Counted from the stretch's first letter, positions 1 to 9,619 are shown. The stretch: DNA of 64,000 nucleotides from Liquorilactobacillus hordei DSM 19519 (GCF_019443985.1 NZ_CP049303.1:1426001-1490000), one strand, 5' to 3'. Numbers and translations are program-made. The notes: a model not told the origin generated them from the sequence alone.

Positions 1-41
1 GCTTTTTTTTGCAGTTCAAAAAAATTTTTCTTTATAGTCAA

Positions 42-80
42 AAAGCAAAGCTCCCTCACTGAGTAGGGAACTTTGCTTTC
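42..80 (-). terminator. Rho-independent terminator of the PhzF-family gene
   Basis: A 15-bp stem with one mismatch (AAAGCAAAGCTCCCT pairing with AGGGAACTTTGCTTT) closes an 8-nt loop. Read on the minus strand it is followed by a T run (complement of 41-44), just downstream of the stop codon at 100-102. Confidence 0.8.
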
Positions 81-99
81 ATTTTGAAATAAAAACCAA

Positions 100-947
100 T
101 TATTCAACATTTAGATATTTATTTTCACAATAATATCCTCTGCCACCAACATAAACTTTTTCAACTTCATCATTATTATTAGTTACTAATTTAACTAATA
201 TTTCAGACGGTAGTTTTAGAGAATGTCCCTGTTCAAATATATATGTGTCTTTATGCAGATGAAGATTTTCATAAAGGTGGCAAGCTAGTGCACCATTTGA
301 AGTTCCAGTCGCCGATTCTTCATCAATATCATACAGAGGTGCAAAATTTCTACATATAATTCGATCATCTTTAAAAGTATATAAATGCATTCCGACTACA
401 TCATAGTACTCACTGATTTCCTTAATTTTTTCAAAATTAGGTTGTAATGTATTTAGATTTCTTTCTTTTTTTATGGGAATTAAAATATCTTTTAAACCAG
501 TTGAAGCAATTTGAATTGGATATTTATTATCCAAATGCTCAATATTAAAGCATTTAACAAATTTTTCTGGTGTAACGACATCATAATATATCGGTTTAGC
601 TTGCTCCATAAAGGTAAGATCATCTTCGATATTAATAGCGAGAATGCCACTTTTAGTTTCAATTGTGTACTGAGTCTTGGAAAGTTTCTTTAAATAACCT
701 AATGCAGTAAACGCACCAATTGTAGCGTGACCACATAGAGCAACTTCATCTTTTGGTGTAAAATACTCAAATTTATAATCAGCTCTTTCTGATTTGATAT
801 AAACACAGTCTCTGCATAACCTAATTGTTTAGCAATTGATTTTTTCTGAGTAGTAGTCAATGATTGTTCAAATAGTACTATTCCTGCTTTATTTCCACCC
901 TTATTATCTTTGCTAAATGCACTTGCAACATGGACTTTTACTTTCAT
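100..947 (-). pseudogene. PhzF family isomerase-like protein, frameshifted
   Basis: Two minus-strand reading frames together make one PhzF-type protein. The N-terminal part (947 down to about 790) carries the family start (VHVASAFSKDNKGGNKAGIVLF) and the AETVF motif with the expected acidic residue. Just after it the homologous frame shifts: the continuation FEYFTPKDEVALCGHATIG is read in the other frame, which runs to the stop at 100-102 and includes GTSNGALACHL. Loss of 1 nt (or gain of 2 nt) near 785-800 explains it. PhzF-fold enzymes are cytosolic isomerases or epimerases whose substrates often remain unknown. Both halves are otherwise open, so the break is recent or a sequencing error. 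The gene is divergent from the DeoR operon. Confidence 0.85.
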
Positions 948-1155
948 AAGACACCTGCTTTCTACACATAAAATTGGATTATAGCATAGAAAATATTATC
1001 TTTCTAGTTCCTCATTGACTTAAGAAACATGTTTATAGCAAATCTTTATTTCAATCATCAAACGCTTATAAATAATTAAGAACAATTATTTCTTTGAACG
1101 AAAATAGTTTTTATACTTGCTAAAAATGATAAAATTCTCTCGAGGTGAAAATAAT

Positions 1156-1929
1156 ATGAATCAAGCAAGTAGGCTTTTAATAATAAAACAGATGCTAAAT
1201 GAAAAAGATGAATTGACCACAAAAGATTTAGCGGAATATTTTAAAGTTTCATTTGACACTGTGCGCAGATATGTTTTGAGATTGGCCTCAACTGGTCAAG
1301 CAGTTCGTTTTCATGGTGGAATAATGAATAATAATCTGAATGATGTTCCTGGATATCGTATACGATCACATGTCCGTTCCTCAGTCAAAGCAAGTATGGC
1401 AGCTGCTGCAGAGAAGATGGTAATATCTAAACGACTATATTTTATTGGAACGTCAACAACGCTTGTGTTATTATGCCAACTTCTAAATAAGAAGAACATA
1501 ACAGTAATTACAAATTCTATAGATAATGCACTGAATTTATCTCAAAACACACTTCCTCGAGTTGAGTTACTTGGTGGCCAATTAGATAAAGGCAATCGTT
1601 ATACTTATTCACTAGAAACTCTGACACAATTAGATTCTTTCACATTTGATACCATGTTTGTTGGCACATCAAGGGTATGTGAAGAAGGAATTTATGTAGT
1701 TGATAAAGATGACGCAGTTATTTTAAAAAAAGCTATTGTGCGTTCCAAAAGAATTGTCGTCATTGCCGAACAGTATAAATTTAACTCAGAACAATCATCA
1801 CCTTACAAATTAGCTGACTGTTCTGAAATTGATGTACTTATTACAGATAATAAATTGTCCGAAGCATATAAAAAATGGTTTAAAAAAACTATTGAAGTAA
1901 AATATATCAAAGTTAAGGAGGGAGAATAA
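1156..1929 (+). CDS. DeoR-family transcriptional regulator
   Basis: 257 aa from the ATG at 1156, which is preceded by GAGGTG at good spacing; an upstream in-frame start at 1117 lacks such a site. The N-terminal winged helix (about 1-55) has the DeoR pattern (TTKDLAEYFKVSFDTVRRYVLRL followed by HGG). The C-terminal sugar-phosphate sensor domain has GTSTT, ITNS and the LLGG motif. DeoR proteins usually repress sugar or nucleoside genes and release DNA on binding a phosphorylated sugar. The stop overlaps the start of the HAD phosphatase by 1 nt (TAATG), so a phosphosugar is the likely common ligand and substrate; that is inference. Confidence 0.9.
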   Translation: MNQASRLLIIKQMLNEKDELTTKDLAEYFKVSFDTVRRYVLRLASTGQAVRFHGGIMNNNLNDVPGYRIRSHVRSSVKASMAAAAEKMVISKRLYFIGTSTTLVLLCQLLNKKNITVITNSIDNALNLSQNTLPRVELLGGQLDKGNRYTYSLETLTQLDSFTFDTMFVGTSRVCEEGIYVVDKDDAVILKKAIVRSKRIVVIAEQYKFNSEQSSPYKLADCSEIDVLITDNKLSEAYKKWFKKTIEVKYIKVKEGE

Positions 1930-2726
1930 TGATTAAGCATATTTTTCTTGATATGGATAATACTTTGTTAAATTCTCAAGGAAGAATCAGTTATCAAACT
2001 ACTAAGTTTCTGAGAGAAATAAAAATCCCAATTACATTGGTTTCTGCCAGAGCTCCAATGGAAATGGACTTCGCTATTAGAAACTTAGCTTTAAGAAATG
2101 CCCAAGTATCATTTAACGGAGGTCTAATTTTTGAAAAAAAACAAAGTGAAAAGGCGAAAATTTTTTCATTACCGCTTGAGTATGCAGATACTTATAAACT
2201 ACTAAATTTAATTACTGATCATCCAGATGTATCAATTAGCTGGTATACAAAGAATATGTGGTATACTCGCAAAATTGATAACGGAATTCTTTATGAATCT
2301 AACCTAACAGGACTTCAACCAGAACTCTTAAACAATATTAACCAGGAAAGTTTAAAAAACAATCCGGTTTATAAGATAATGATTATTTGCTTTGATAATG
2401 GTAAATTAAAACAGATTGCGCAGAAAATCAATGGACTTTCTTTGAATATAGCAGCTAAATTTTCTGGCCAAAATTATTTAGAGATAACCAGTTCTAACGC
2501 AACTAAAAATAATGCAATTGCTTATATCCAATCAAGCGAGGATTTAAAAAAATCAGAATTAGCTGCTTTTGGCGATGGTCAAAATGATATCGAAATGTTC
2601 AAGTCGGTTGGAACTCCGATTGCAATGAAAAATGCATCGTCAGAGGTTAAAGAATATGCAAGGTTTATTACATTGTCCAATGATGAAGATGGAATTATAC
2701 ACGGAATTAAAAATTACATTCTATAA
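1929..2726 (+). CDS. Cof-type HAD-IIB phosphatase
   Basis: 265 aa. The N-terminus FLDMDNTLLNS holds the nucleophile D8 and acid/base D10 of HAD motif I. SAR near residue 39 is motif II. GDGQNDIEMF at about 215-224 is motif IV, binding magnesium. The large C2B cap between about 80 and 190 makes it a Cof/YidA-type enzyme, normally a cytosolic phosphatase of sugar phosphates or related small molecules. It has a strong ribosome binding site (AAGGAGGGAG) inside the end of the DeoR gene and overlaps it by 1 nt, so the pair is translationally coupled. The exact substrate cannot be read from sequence. Confidence 0.88.
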   Translation: MIKHIFLDMDNTLLNSQGRISYQTTKFLREIKIPITLVSARAPMEMDFAIRNLALRNAQVSFNGGLIFEKKQSEKAKIFSLPLEYADTYKLLNLITDHPDVSISWYTKNMWYTRKIDNGILYESNLTGLQPELLNNINQESLKNNPVYKIMIICFDNGKLKQIAQKINGLSLNIAAKFSGQNYLEITSSNATKNNAIAYIQSSEDLKKSELAAFGDGQNDIEMFKSVGTPIAMKNASSEVKEYARFITLSNDEDGIIHGIKNYIL

Positions 2727-2744
2727 ATTTATAAAAAAAGGTGG

Positions 2745-2792
2745 CACATGCAAAGCTCATTAGTTCTAATAATGACTATGTATGTGTTTTTT
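2745..2792 (+). terminator. Terminator of the DeoR-HAD operon
   Basis: Two nested stems, CACATGCA with TGTATGTG (one G-U) outside and TCATTA with TAATGA inside, are followed by six T residues. The hairpin lies 19 nt after the HAD stop codon. Confidence 0.7.
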
Positions 2793-2877
2793 ATGATAAG
2801 AAAAGTTATAAGTTTTTCTTTTCTATAACTTAAAAACATATAAAACTTAATTATACAAATTACCAATTTTTTTATCC

Positions 2878-2904
2878 TTGTTATAGGCAATACCTATATA
2901 TAAT
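2878..2904 (+). promoter_or_regulatory. metE promoter with MET-box-like operator
   Basis: TATAGG (2882-2887) and CCTATA (2893-2898) form a 17-bp inverted repeat of the form TATAG-N7-CTATA. It lies across a weak promoter (TTGTTA at 2878-2883 and TATAAT at 2899-2904, 15-bp spacer). The outer arms match the MET-box described for MtaR/MetR-type LysR regulators of methionine genes in streptococci (TATAGTTTNAAACTATA). The inner bases differ, and binding is inferred. A second 8-bp inverted repeat (AAGTTATA/TATAACTT) lies at 2803-2831. No SAM riboswitch or T-box motif was seen before metE. Confidence 0.5.
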
Positions 2905-2986
2905 AATTAAAAAAGCCAATTATTATTTTAACTTTTTCTATGTTAGAGTTAACCACAATAAATAGTATATGAAGGAGTTATTTAAT

Positions 2987-5257
2987 ATGACAACAACAAT
3001 TGTGGGTTTTCCACGCATTGGAGCACAACGTGAATTGAAATTTGCGACTGAAAAATATTTCCGTAACCAAATAACTGCAAAAGACTTAAGAAAAGTCGGC
3101 AAAGAATTACGAAAAAGACATTGGCTGGAATTACAACATGCTGGAATAGAGCAAATTCCTAGTAACGATTTTTCCTTTTATGACAATCTCTTGGACACCA
3201 CTTTTTTATTCAATGCAATTCCAGTAGAGATTAAAAACTCATCTTTATCCAATCTTGATAAATACTTCGCATTAGCTCGAGGCTATCAAGGAGAAGAAGG
3301 GGACTTCAAAGCATGGCCCATGAAGAAATGGTTTAACACCAATTATCATTACCTTGTACCGCAATTAACTAATGACAATAGTTTTCAATATCATGGTGGG
3401 AAAATTATTAATGAATTTCTTGAGGCAAAAGAACTTGGAATAATCACTCGCCCAACTATTATTGGACCATTTACACTACTAAAACTCTCCGAATTTGGTA
3501 TAGGTGTAACAGCTGAAGATTTTACTCAGAACTTGCTTACTGCATATGGTGACTTAATTGCGGATTTATCTGCAAACGGTGCAAAATGGATTCAGATTGA
3601 TGAACCATCTCTTGTCTATGACCTAACTAGTTCTGAAATTCAATGGGTTTATGATTTCTACCAGCGACTACTTACTAAGAAGGACAAAACCAAAATATTG
3701 TTGCAAACTTACTTCGGTGATATTCGGGATATCTATCATCAATTACTAACTCTTGATTTCGATGGTATTGGACTTGACTTTATTGAAGGAAAAGAAACCA
3801 AAAAGCTTGTTGAATCAGGATTTCCTGAAGATAAAGTTTTGTTTGCAGGAATTGTCAACGGTAAAAATATTTGGCGCAATAATTATCAAACAACTTTGAA
3901 CTTATTAGATAGTTTACCTATTAAAAAAGTAATTTTGTCAACTTCCTGTTCACTATTACACGTTCCGTATACTGTTTCTGCAGAACCATTTGCGCCAAAT
4001 ATTAAAAAGCACTTTGCATTTGCAAGTGAAAAATTAACTGAATTAAAAGAGTTAGATCTACTGCAACAAAATCAACAATTAGGTTTACTCCAGACAAATC
4101 AAAAATTATTTGCGGCTTCAAGAGTTGAAGAAAACTTAGAACTTCACCAACAGATTGAAAAATTAACTGAAACAGATTTTATACGCAAACCCGACTTTGA
4201 AGAGCGTCGTTTAAAACAAGAAGACGCATTGCATTTGCCACTCTTGCCAACAACGACAATTGGTTCTTTCCCACAGACCAGAGAAGTTAAACATGCCCGT
4301 GTTGCATTACGCAAAGACGAACTTAGCCAAGCCGAGTATGATAAATTTATTAAACAACATATTCAAGAATGTATTAAATGGCAAGAAGATGTCGGTTTTG
4401 ATGTTTTGGTCCATGGAGAATTTGAACGCAATGATATGGTCGAATATTTTGGGCAACGTTTATCCGGTTATCTTTTCACTAAAAATGGTTGGGTACAGTC
4501 TTATGGAACAAGAGCAGTCAAGCCACCAATTATTTGGGGAGATGTTAGTCGTAAAGAGCCAATTACAGTTAAGTGGTCAGCTTACGCACAAAGTCTTACT
4601 AACAAACCTGTTAAAGGTATGTTGACTGGACCCGTAACTATTTTAAATTGGTCGTTTCCTCGTGAAGATATCTCTTTAGAGGAGTCAACTCTACAGATCG
4701 CACTGGCAATCCAGGCTGAAGTTCTTGATTTGGAAAAAAATGGAATTAATATTATTCAAATTGATGAAGCTGCATTACGTGAAAAACTTCCGTTACGTAA
4801 GAGTGACTGGAATAGTGAATATCTTGACTGGGCTATTCCTGCTTTTCGACTAGTACACAGCAAAGTTAAGGCAACAACTCAGATTCATACACATATGTGC
4901 TACAGTGAATTCGGTGATATTATTCAAGCAATTGATCAAATGGATGCAGATGTTATTTCATTCGAAGCATCCCGTTCTAACTTAGAAATTTTGCAGCAAT
5001 TGCAAGATAAACACTTCAAAACCCTTGTTGGTCCAGGAGTATATGATATTCATTCTCCAAGAATACCTACGAAAACAGAAATTATTAATGAATTACACCA
5101 AATATTGGCAAAAGTTCCACAGCAAAATATTTGGGTAAATCCTGATTGTGGTTTAAAGACGCGAGGTGAGCGTGAAGCCAAAGCTAGCCTAGTTAATTTA
5201 ACTGAGGCAACAAGAATAATTCGAAGGGAGTTAACAGATGGACAAGATACTAACTAA
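2987..5257 (+). CDS. metE: Cobalamin-independent methionine synthase
   Basis: 756 aa, the usual MetE length. It transfers the methyl group of 5-methyl-tetrahydrofolate (polyglutamate) to homocysteine. The start at 2987 follows GAAGGAG at proper spacing and gives the typical N-terminus [12 protein letters not shown]; an ATG at 2969 would add six residues. The C-terminal catalytic half begins near [13 protein letters not shown]. It holds the zinc ligands in [11 protein letters not shown] (His and Cys) and the last Cys in NPDCGLKTR near residue 721. It overlaps metF by 20 nt, so methyl donor synthesis and use are co-expressed, probably under methionine control through the operator-like repeat upstream. 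Confidence 0.97.
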   Translation: MTTTIVGFPRIGAQRELKFATEKYFRNQITAKDLRKVGKELRKRHWLELQHAGIEQIPSNDFSFYDNLLDTTFLFNAIPVEIKNSSLSNLDKYFALARGYQGEEGDFKAWPMKKWFNTNYHYLVPQLTNDNSFQYHGGKIINEFLEAKELGIITRPTIIGPFTLLKLSEFGIGVTAEDFTQNLLTAYGDLIADLSANGAKWIQIDEPSLVYDLTSSEIQWVYDFYQRLLTKKDKTKILLQTYFGDIRDIYHQLLTLDFDGIGLDFIEGKETKKLVESGFPEDKVLFAGIVNGKNIWRNNYQTTLNLLDSLPIKKVILSTSCSLLHVPYTVSAEPFAPNIKKHFAFASEKLTELKELDLLQQNQQLGLLQTNQKLFAASRVEENLELHQQIEKLTETDFIRKPDFEERRLKQEDALHLPLLPTTTIGSFPQTREVKHARVALRKDELSQAEYDKFIKQHIQECIKWQEDVGFDVLVHGEFERNDMVEYFGQRLSGYLFTKNGWVQSYGTRAVKPPIIWGDVSRKEPITVKWSAYAQSLTNKPVKGMLTGPVTILNWSFPREDISLEESTLQIALAIQAEVLDLEKNGINIIQIDEAALREKLPLRKSDWNSEYLDWAIPAFRLVHSKVKATTQIHTHMCYSEFGDIIQAIDQMDADVISFEASRSNLEILQQLQDKHFKTLVGPGVYDIHSPRIPTKTEIINELHQILAKVPQQNIWVNPDCGLKTRGEREAKASLVNLTEATRIIRRELTDGQDTN

Positions 5258-6095
5258 ACCACATCTATCCTTCGAGGTTTTTCCTCCGTCAGCTAGTATT
5301 AAAAACCCTAAGATCTATCAAACAGTTCAAGCACTTGGTGACCTGCATCCTGAATTTATTAGTGTTACCTGCAATAATAAGCAACTTGATTTCGAAGACT
5401 CGACTTTGAAAGTAGCTTCATATATTGAAAATGAATTGCAAGTACCAGGGGTTGTTCACTTAACTGCACGGTATTTTGACAAAAAACAAATTGATTATAT
5501 TCTAGCGGAACTTAAAAAACGTGGAATTAGCAATATTTTGGTACTACGTGGTGATTTAGTACCTGGAAAAGTACCTAAAAGTGATTTCAAGTATGCAAGT
5601 GATCTAATTGACTATATTAAGCAAAGGGACAGTACTTTCAAGATTTTTGGAGCTTGTTACCCCGAGGGTCATCCAGAATCACCTAACAAAGTGACTGATA
5701 TTAGGCAGTTACAAACTAAGGTAGCTGCTGGGTATGATTGCTTAATAACACAGATGTTTTTTTCTAATGAAACTTTTTACCAATTTGAAGAAGATTGTGC
5801 TTTAGCCAATATTGATGTTCCTATTCTTGCGGGAATTATGCCAATTGTTAATCGCTCTCAAGCACTTCATGTAGTTCAAAATAGTGCTAGTTTTTTACCT
5901 AAGAAGTTCGTAGCGATGCTTGATAGATACCAAACTAATCCAGCTGCACTTAAAGCTGCCGGGCTTGCTTATGCAATTAACCAGATTGTTGATTTGGTAA
6001 CACAGAATGTAGATGGTATACATTTATATACAATGAACCATCCTGATGTTGCACGTCATATTTATCAGGAAACGCAAACATTATTTGCAATGTAA
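5238..6095 (+). CDS. metF: Methylenetetrahydrofolate reductase
   Basis: 285 aa, matching MetF in length. This flavoenzyme reduces 5,10-methylene-THF to 5-methyl-THF, the substrate of the preceding MetE. The family signature LSFEVFPP is near the N-terminus, with the catalytic Glu in [32 protein letters not shown] and [11 protein letters not shown] follow in the expected order for the TIM-barrel fold. Its ribosome binding site (GAAGGGAG) lies inside the end of metE, and the genes overlap by 20 nt, so translation is coupled. Confidence 0.95.
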   Translation: MDKILTKPHLSFEVFPPSASIKNPKIYQTVQALGDLHPEFISVTCNNKQLDFEDSTLKVASYIENELQVPGVVHLTARYFDKKQIDYILAELKKRGISNILVLRGDLVPGKVPKSDFKYASDLIDYIKQRDSTFKIFGACYPEGHPESPNKVTDIRQLQTKVAAGYDCLITQMFFSNETFYQFEEDCALANIDVPILAGIMPIVNRSQALHVVQNSASFLPKKFVAMLDRYQTNPAALKAAGLAYAINQIVDLVTQNVDGIHLYTMNHPDVARHIYQETQTLFAM

Positions 6096-6186
6096 TGCAA
6101 TACAGAACCTCACAAATTAAAATGGATTGTATATTTTGATGTCGTTTATTAAAAACGCAACATAATAATAAAATTTATTTTCAAAT

Positions 6187-6296
6187 AAAAAACCGTCATA
6201 CTATATGTACTAAATGATGTGAACTCTTAAAGTTGGATTTAGTGTCCAATTTTAGGAGGAAACACATCACAACGTGGCATACTATGATGGTTTTTT
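6187..6296. repeat. 110-bp nested imperfect palindrome, probable bidirectional terminator
   Basis: Three sets of arms nest around one centre. The outer arms run AAAAAACCGTCATACTAT (6187-6203) and ATACTATGATGGTTTTTT (6279-6296). The middle arms are TGATGTG (6215-6221) and CACATCA (6263-6269). The inner arms are TTAAAGTTGGA (6227-6237) and TCCAATTTTA (6245-6254) around TTTAGTG. It lies between the converging metF and brnQ genes and carries a T run on each strand, so it can end both transcripts. It is far longer than the other terminators here and may be a small mobile palindrome or a remnant of one. Confidence 0.65.
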
Positions 6297-6337
6297 AATT
6301 CACTTAAAAATTGAGAAGGGTAATATTACTCAAACTT

Positions 6338-7723
6338 TTAATGATTATTATCTTTAACATTTTTTTTAAAGCTTTTTTCTCCAAATAATGAAATTCCCCA
6401 ACCACTCAAAAGACCAACCAGCATAAATGGTAAGAAATCCAATCCAATGCTGTAAAGTGGAATATTAGCTGTTGCCCACGAATTAATATTTGCAATAAAT
6501 GATAGCTTTGCAAAAATAGGTGGCAGGTTATGAATGAGATCAAGAATTGCAGGAATCATTGTTAAAATAATAGTTGAGCGATAAATAAACGAATTTCGTC
6601 CAATAAATGGTTTTAATATTCCCAGAATAATTAATGCAATCGCTAATGGATATAAGAAACTAAGGATTGGTGATGAATAAAGAATAATCTGTTCCAAGCC
6701 GAAGTTTGCAATACAAAAAGAAACAAGCGTTGACATGAGTAAAAAGCGATGATAACCAATTTTAGGGAAGCGGTGTCCCCAATCTTCTGAAAGAGAAGTA
6801 ATTAATCCGATTGCTGTTGTCAGACATGCTAACAGTGTCAAAGCTGCCAAAATAGCTGCACCGGCTAAACCTGTATAATGTTCCATAATAGTTGTAAAAG
6901 CACTACCACCATCGGCACTCATTTTAGTATAAGCCAAACTGGAGGCACCTAAAGCGATCAGAAAAATATATATTAAAGCTTCGAATCCCATGGTTAAAAT
7001 ACCGATTTTTGCAACTGAACGTGAACGTGCTTTTTCTTTATGTTGACCAAAAAGCTTTAAAGCTGCGACAATTGTTACCCCAAAACCAAGACCAGCAAGT
7101 GCATCCATTGTATTGTATCCTTGGAGGAAACCATTAATAAATGAACCTGTTCCTTTTCCAGTAGCTGGTAGTAATGCGACACTTCGTAAATCAGTTCCTT
7201 TCAGAAAGAAGGCAATAAAGAAAAGAATTGCTAGAAGTAAGACAAAAAGCGGATTAAGAATTTTTCCAACATTACGGGTGATTTTACCTTCATTAAAAGA
7301 AAGAATACAAACAGTGCCGAAAAAAAGGAAGGAAAAAATCAGCAATCCTATGTGAGTCCATGCTTTCGGGATGAACGGTTGAACTCCAATTGAGAATGTA
7401 ACTGTGGCGGTTCTTGGAGTTGCAATTAGCAATCCTAATGAAGCATGAGTCAGAATCAAGAAGGCAAGTGAGAATTTTTTCCCAGCTGGAAGTGCTAAAT
7501 CATACATACTGTTACTCTCAGTCATACTGATTGCCAAAATAGATAGAAGCGGTAAGCAGATTGCAGAGAGCAAAAAGCCGATTGCAGCAGGTTCCCAATT
7601 TTGACCTGACATCTGACCTAGATGAATTGGAAATATTAAATTGCCGGCACCAAAGAACATCCCGAATAATAATGATGCTAAAATAATATATTGCTTGTTT
7701 GATAATTTTTCTGAATTATCCAT
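6338..7723 (-). CDS. brnQ: Branched-chain amino acid transporter
   Basis: 461 aa, about 12 hydrophobic segments and no signal peptide. It is an LIVCS-family carrier that takes up leucine, isoleucine and valine with sodium or protons. The N-terminus (GMFFGAGNLIFPIHLGQMSG) is the characteristic BrnQ motif. AGGAGG precedes the ATG by 7 nt. The leader upstream is broken: its T-box riboswitch lies at 9572-9834, on the far side of an IS1182 element inserted at 7776-9571. Only about 50 nt of original leader remain before the gene. Expression must therefore come from elsewhere, for example from the IS end, and control by uncharged tRNA is probably lost. Confidence 0.95.
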   Translation of the reverse strand: MDNSEKLSNKQYIILASLLFGMFFGAGNLIFPIHLGQMSGQNWEPAAIGFLLSAICLPLLSILAISMTESNSMYDLALPAGKKFSLAFLILTHASLGLLIATPRTATVTFSIGVQPFIPKAWTHIGLLIFSFLFFGTVCILSFNEGKITRNVGKILNPLFVLLLAILFFIAFFLKGTDLRSVALLPATGKGTGSFINGFLQGYNTMDALAGLGFGVTIVAALKLFGQHKEKARSRSVAKIGILTMGFEALIYIFLIALGASSLAYTKMSADGGSAFTTIMEHYTGLAGAAILAALTLLACLTTAIGLITSLSEDWGHRFPKIGYHRFLLMSTLVSFCIANFGLEQIILYSSPILSFLYPLAIALIILGILKPFIGRNSFIYRSTIILTMIPAILDLIHNLPPIFAKLSFIANINSWATANIPLYSIGLDFLPFMLVGLLSGWGISLFGEKSFKKNVKDNNH

Positions 7724-7803
7724 GTGTATTCCTCCTTAGAAACTATGTACTATGTGATTTTCTGATAGAAAAAAAGGGGCTGTGCCATAAGTCCCTAAGT
7801 GAA

Positions 7804-7846
7804 AGAGCTTCACCAGAGAAAGTAATGATTTTTCTGGTGAAGCTCT
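7804..7846 (+). terminator. Left-end hairpin of IS copy 1
   Basis: AGAGCTTCACCAGA (7804-7817) pairs perfectly with TCTGGTGAAGCTCT (7833-7846) and is followed by TTTT. It lies between the terminal repeat and the transposase start and can block read-through into the transposase gene. An extended -10 (TGG then TATAAT at 7852-7857), the likely transposase promoter, follows directly. The matching hairpin in copy 2 has two compensatory base-pair changes and one wobble, so the structure itself is conserved. Confidence 0.85.
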
Positions 7847-7927
7847 TTTGGTATAATTAAAAATAAAAAAGCACTGATTGCAGCCAGTGCCTTTAAAAAC
7901 AATCCCCTCATAGAAAGGATAATCAAA

Positions 7928-9619
7928 ATGTACAATAATTATAACATAAATCAGACTGTACTTAGTATTAAAACTGACTGGGAGCCAAAAGAAAATCATC
8001 CTGCACGGATGATTAATCAAATAGTTGAAGACCTTAAAATTAATGATCCTTACATCTTTGGACGACCACGTAAGTATGATCTGCGTGTACTTTTAAAATT
8101 AATTTTGTTTGCGTACACAAAAGGTATCTTTAGTAGTCGCCGTATTAATACGTTGGCAGAGGAGAATTTGGCAGCCCGTTGGCTGACACAAGAACAGGTT
8201 CCAGCCTACCGAACAATTTGTCGTTTTAGAATTTCAGATGAAGTTGAGAGCTTGATTAATCAATGTATTCTAAAACTAACCAAATATCTGAAACAAAACA
8301 ATTTTATTGATGAAGTTACTTTTATTGACGGGACTAAAATTTTAGCTGATGCCAATAAATATAGTTTTGTTTGGCGTAAGAATACGATTCGTTTTGACAA
8401 GCTTAATCGCTCTGCGATTATAACCCTTCTGGAAGAATTAAATGATGCTAAGTTTAAGTGTCAACTCCCAGCAGAGACAGATCTTACTTTAGAAATGCTT
8501 GATGAAATTACCTTGCGGTTAGAAAATGACTTGAAAGATTTGAATAAAAAGATTGAAAAAGAACATATCTCTCCAAACCCAGACAAGTCAAGGCGTCGAA
8601 AACTAAAATCTTTAAAACGAAAACTTAAGTTACGGCAAACTAAATTATTAGCTCATAAAATACAAACCAGAATTTATGGTAAAAGAAATAGTTATTCAAA
8701 AACAGATCATGATGCAACTTTCATGCGTGTTAAGGAAGATCCAATGCTCAACGGACAGCTAAAACCGGCTTATAATCTACAAATCGCCACAAGTAAACAA
8801 TTTGTAACTGCCTTCGGCATTTTTCAAAATCCAGGAGATACCAAAACATTAATTCCTTTTTTACAGCAACAAAAAGCAGCTGGAACTTTAGGTAAGTATA
8901 TTGTGGCTGATGCAGGATACGGTTCAGAATCAAATTATCGATATCTCGAAGATGAATTACCTGAACATACAGCGTTAATTCCATATGGGACAATGTTAAA
9001 AGAAAATAGTCGCAAATGGAAAAGTGATGACCGTAAGGTCATGAATTGGGCGTATCATCCTAAAGACGATTATTTTATTGATCTGCAGGGAGTTAGATTT
9101 AGTTTTTATGCTTACCGTAAGCGCAAAGATAAGTACGGATTTGTACGTGAATTTAAAGAGTATCAGGCAAACAAATACGATAACGATTTTAAAATTGATC
9201 ACCGAGCATTCACTAAAAACGGAAATCCTCGTAAAATAAGTATTAATAGCGCATGGGAGTATTTCAAAGCTAAGGAACGCAAGTTGCTTTCAAATCACCA
9301 AACTGGTTCAATTTACGGACAACGTAAAATAGATGTTGAATCAGTTTTTGGTGGATTGAAGGCTTGTTTGGGTTTTAAAAAATTTTCGGTTAGAGGTCTT
9401 GAGAAGGTAAAAAGGGAAGCTGGAATTGCCTTGATGGCAATGAATATTAGAAAATTGGTGGCGAAAGGCACCAATTATAACTGTTTTATAAACCAAAAGA
9501 AGAGATTAGTGAAAATCAAAGAACGATTTTCACTAATCTCTTCTATTTTGAAGGACTTATGGCACAGCCCCGTCTTCACGTGTTACCACCTTTATTTTCA
9601 CTCATTTCGCAATGATTGA
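7928..9619 (+). CDS. IS1182-family transposase (copy 1)
   Basis: 563 aa as read, of which 548 codons lie inside the element. The N-terminal DNA-binding half (IFGRPRKYDLRVLLKLILFAYTKG, then AARWLTQEQVPAYRTICRFR) is typical of the family. The DDE catalytic residues appear in FIDGTKILADANK (first Asp), VADAGYGSE (second Asp) and KIDVESVFGGLK (Glu). A basic, charged insert (about 190-240) separates the first two. The frame has no stop inside the element: it passes through the right terminal repeat as DLWHSP and stops 48 bp outside at 9617-9619. The ribosome binding site is AGAAAGGA. It is intact and probably active. Confidence 0.93.
   Translation: MYNNYNINQTVLSIKTDWEPKENHPARMINQIVEDLKINDPYIFGRPRKYDLRVLLKLILFAYTKGIFSSRRINTLAEENLAARWLTQEQVPAYRTICRFRISDEVESLINQCILKLTKYLKQNNFIDEVTFIDGTKILADANKYSFVWRKNTIRFDKLNRSAIITLLEELNDAKFKCQLPAETDLTLEMLDEITLRLENDLKDLNKKIEKEHISPNPDKSRRRKLKSLKRKLKLRQTKLLAHKIQTRIYGKRNSYSKTDHDATFMRVKEDPMLNGQLKPAYNLQIATSKQFVTAFGIFQNPGDTKTLIPFLQQQKAAGTLGKYIVADAGYGSESNYRYLEDELPEHTALIPYGTMLKENSRKWKSDDRKVMNWAYHPKDDYFIDLQGVRFSFYAYRKRKDKYGFVREFKEYQANKYDNDFKIDHRAFTKNGNPRKISINSAWEYFKAKERKLLSNHQTGSIYGQRKIDVESVFGGLKACLGFKKFSVRGLEKVKREAGIALMAMNIRKLVAKGTNYNCFINQKKRLVKIKERFSLISSILKDLWHSPVFTCYHLYFHSFRND
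9498..9544. repeat. Right-end 20-bp perfect hairpin within the transposase gene
   Basis: AGAAGAGATTAGTGAAAATC (9498-9517) pairs without mismatch with 9525-9544 around a 7-nt loop. It lies in the last transposase codons and is also present in copy 2, with one loop change. Read on the minus strand it would stop transcripts entering from the T-box leader. Confidence 0.85.

Larger units (their letters stand above)
7776..9571 (+). mobile_element. IS1182-family insertion sequence, copy 1 (complete)
   Basis: 1796 bp with perfect 19-bp terminal inverted repeats: GGGGCTGTGCCATAAGTCC at 7776-7794 and its complement at 9553-9571. One long transposase gene fills it, in the + orientation. The same element occurs at 53448-55246 with many base differences, which fixes the ends. 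No target duplication is visible: the left flank ends in seven A residues and the right flank begins GTCTTC. It sits inside the T-box leader of brnQ and faces the opposite way. Confidence 0.93.

Noticed and set aside
7113..7355. Plus-strand frame inside brnQ
   Set aside because: Antisense shadow of the brnQ gene with no ribosome binding site or family motif.
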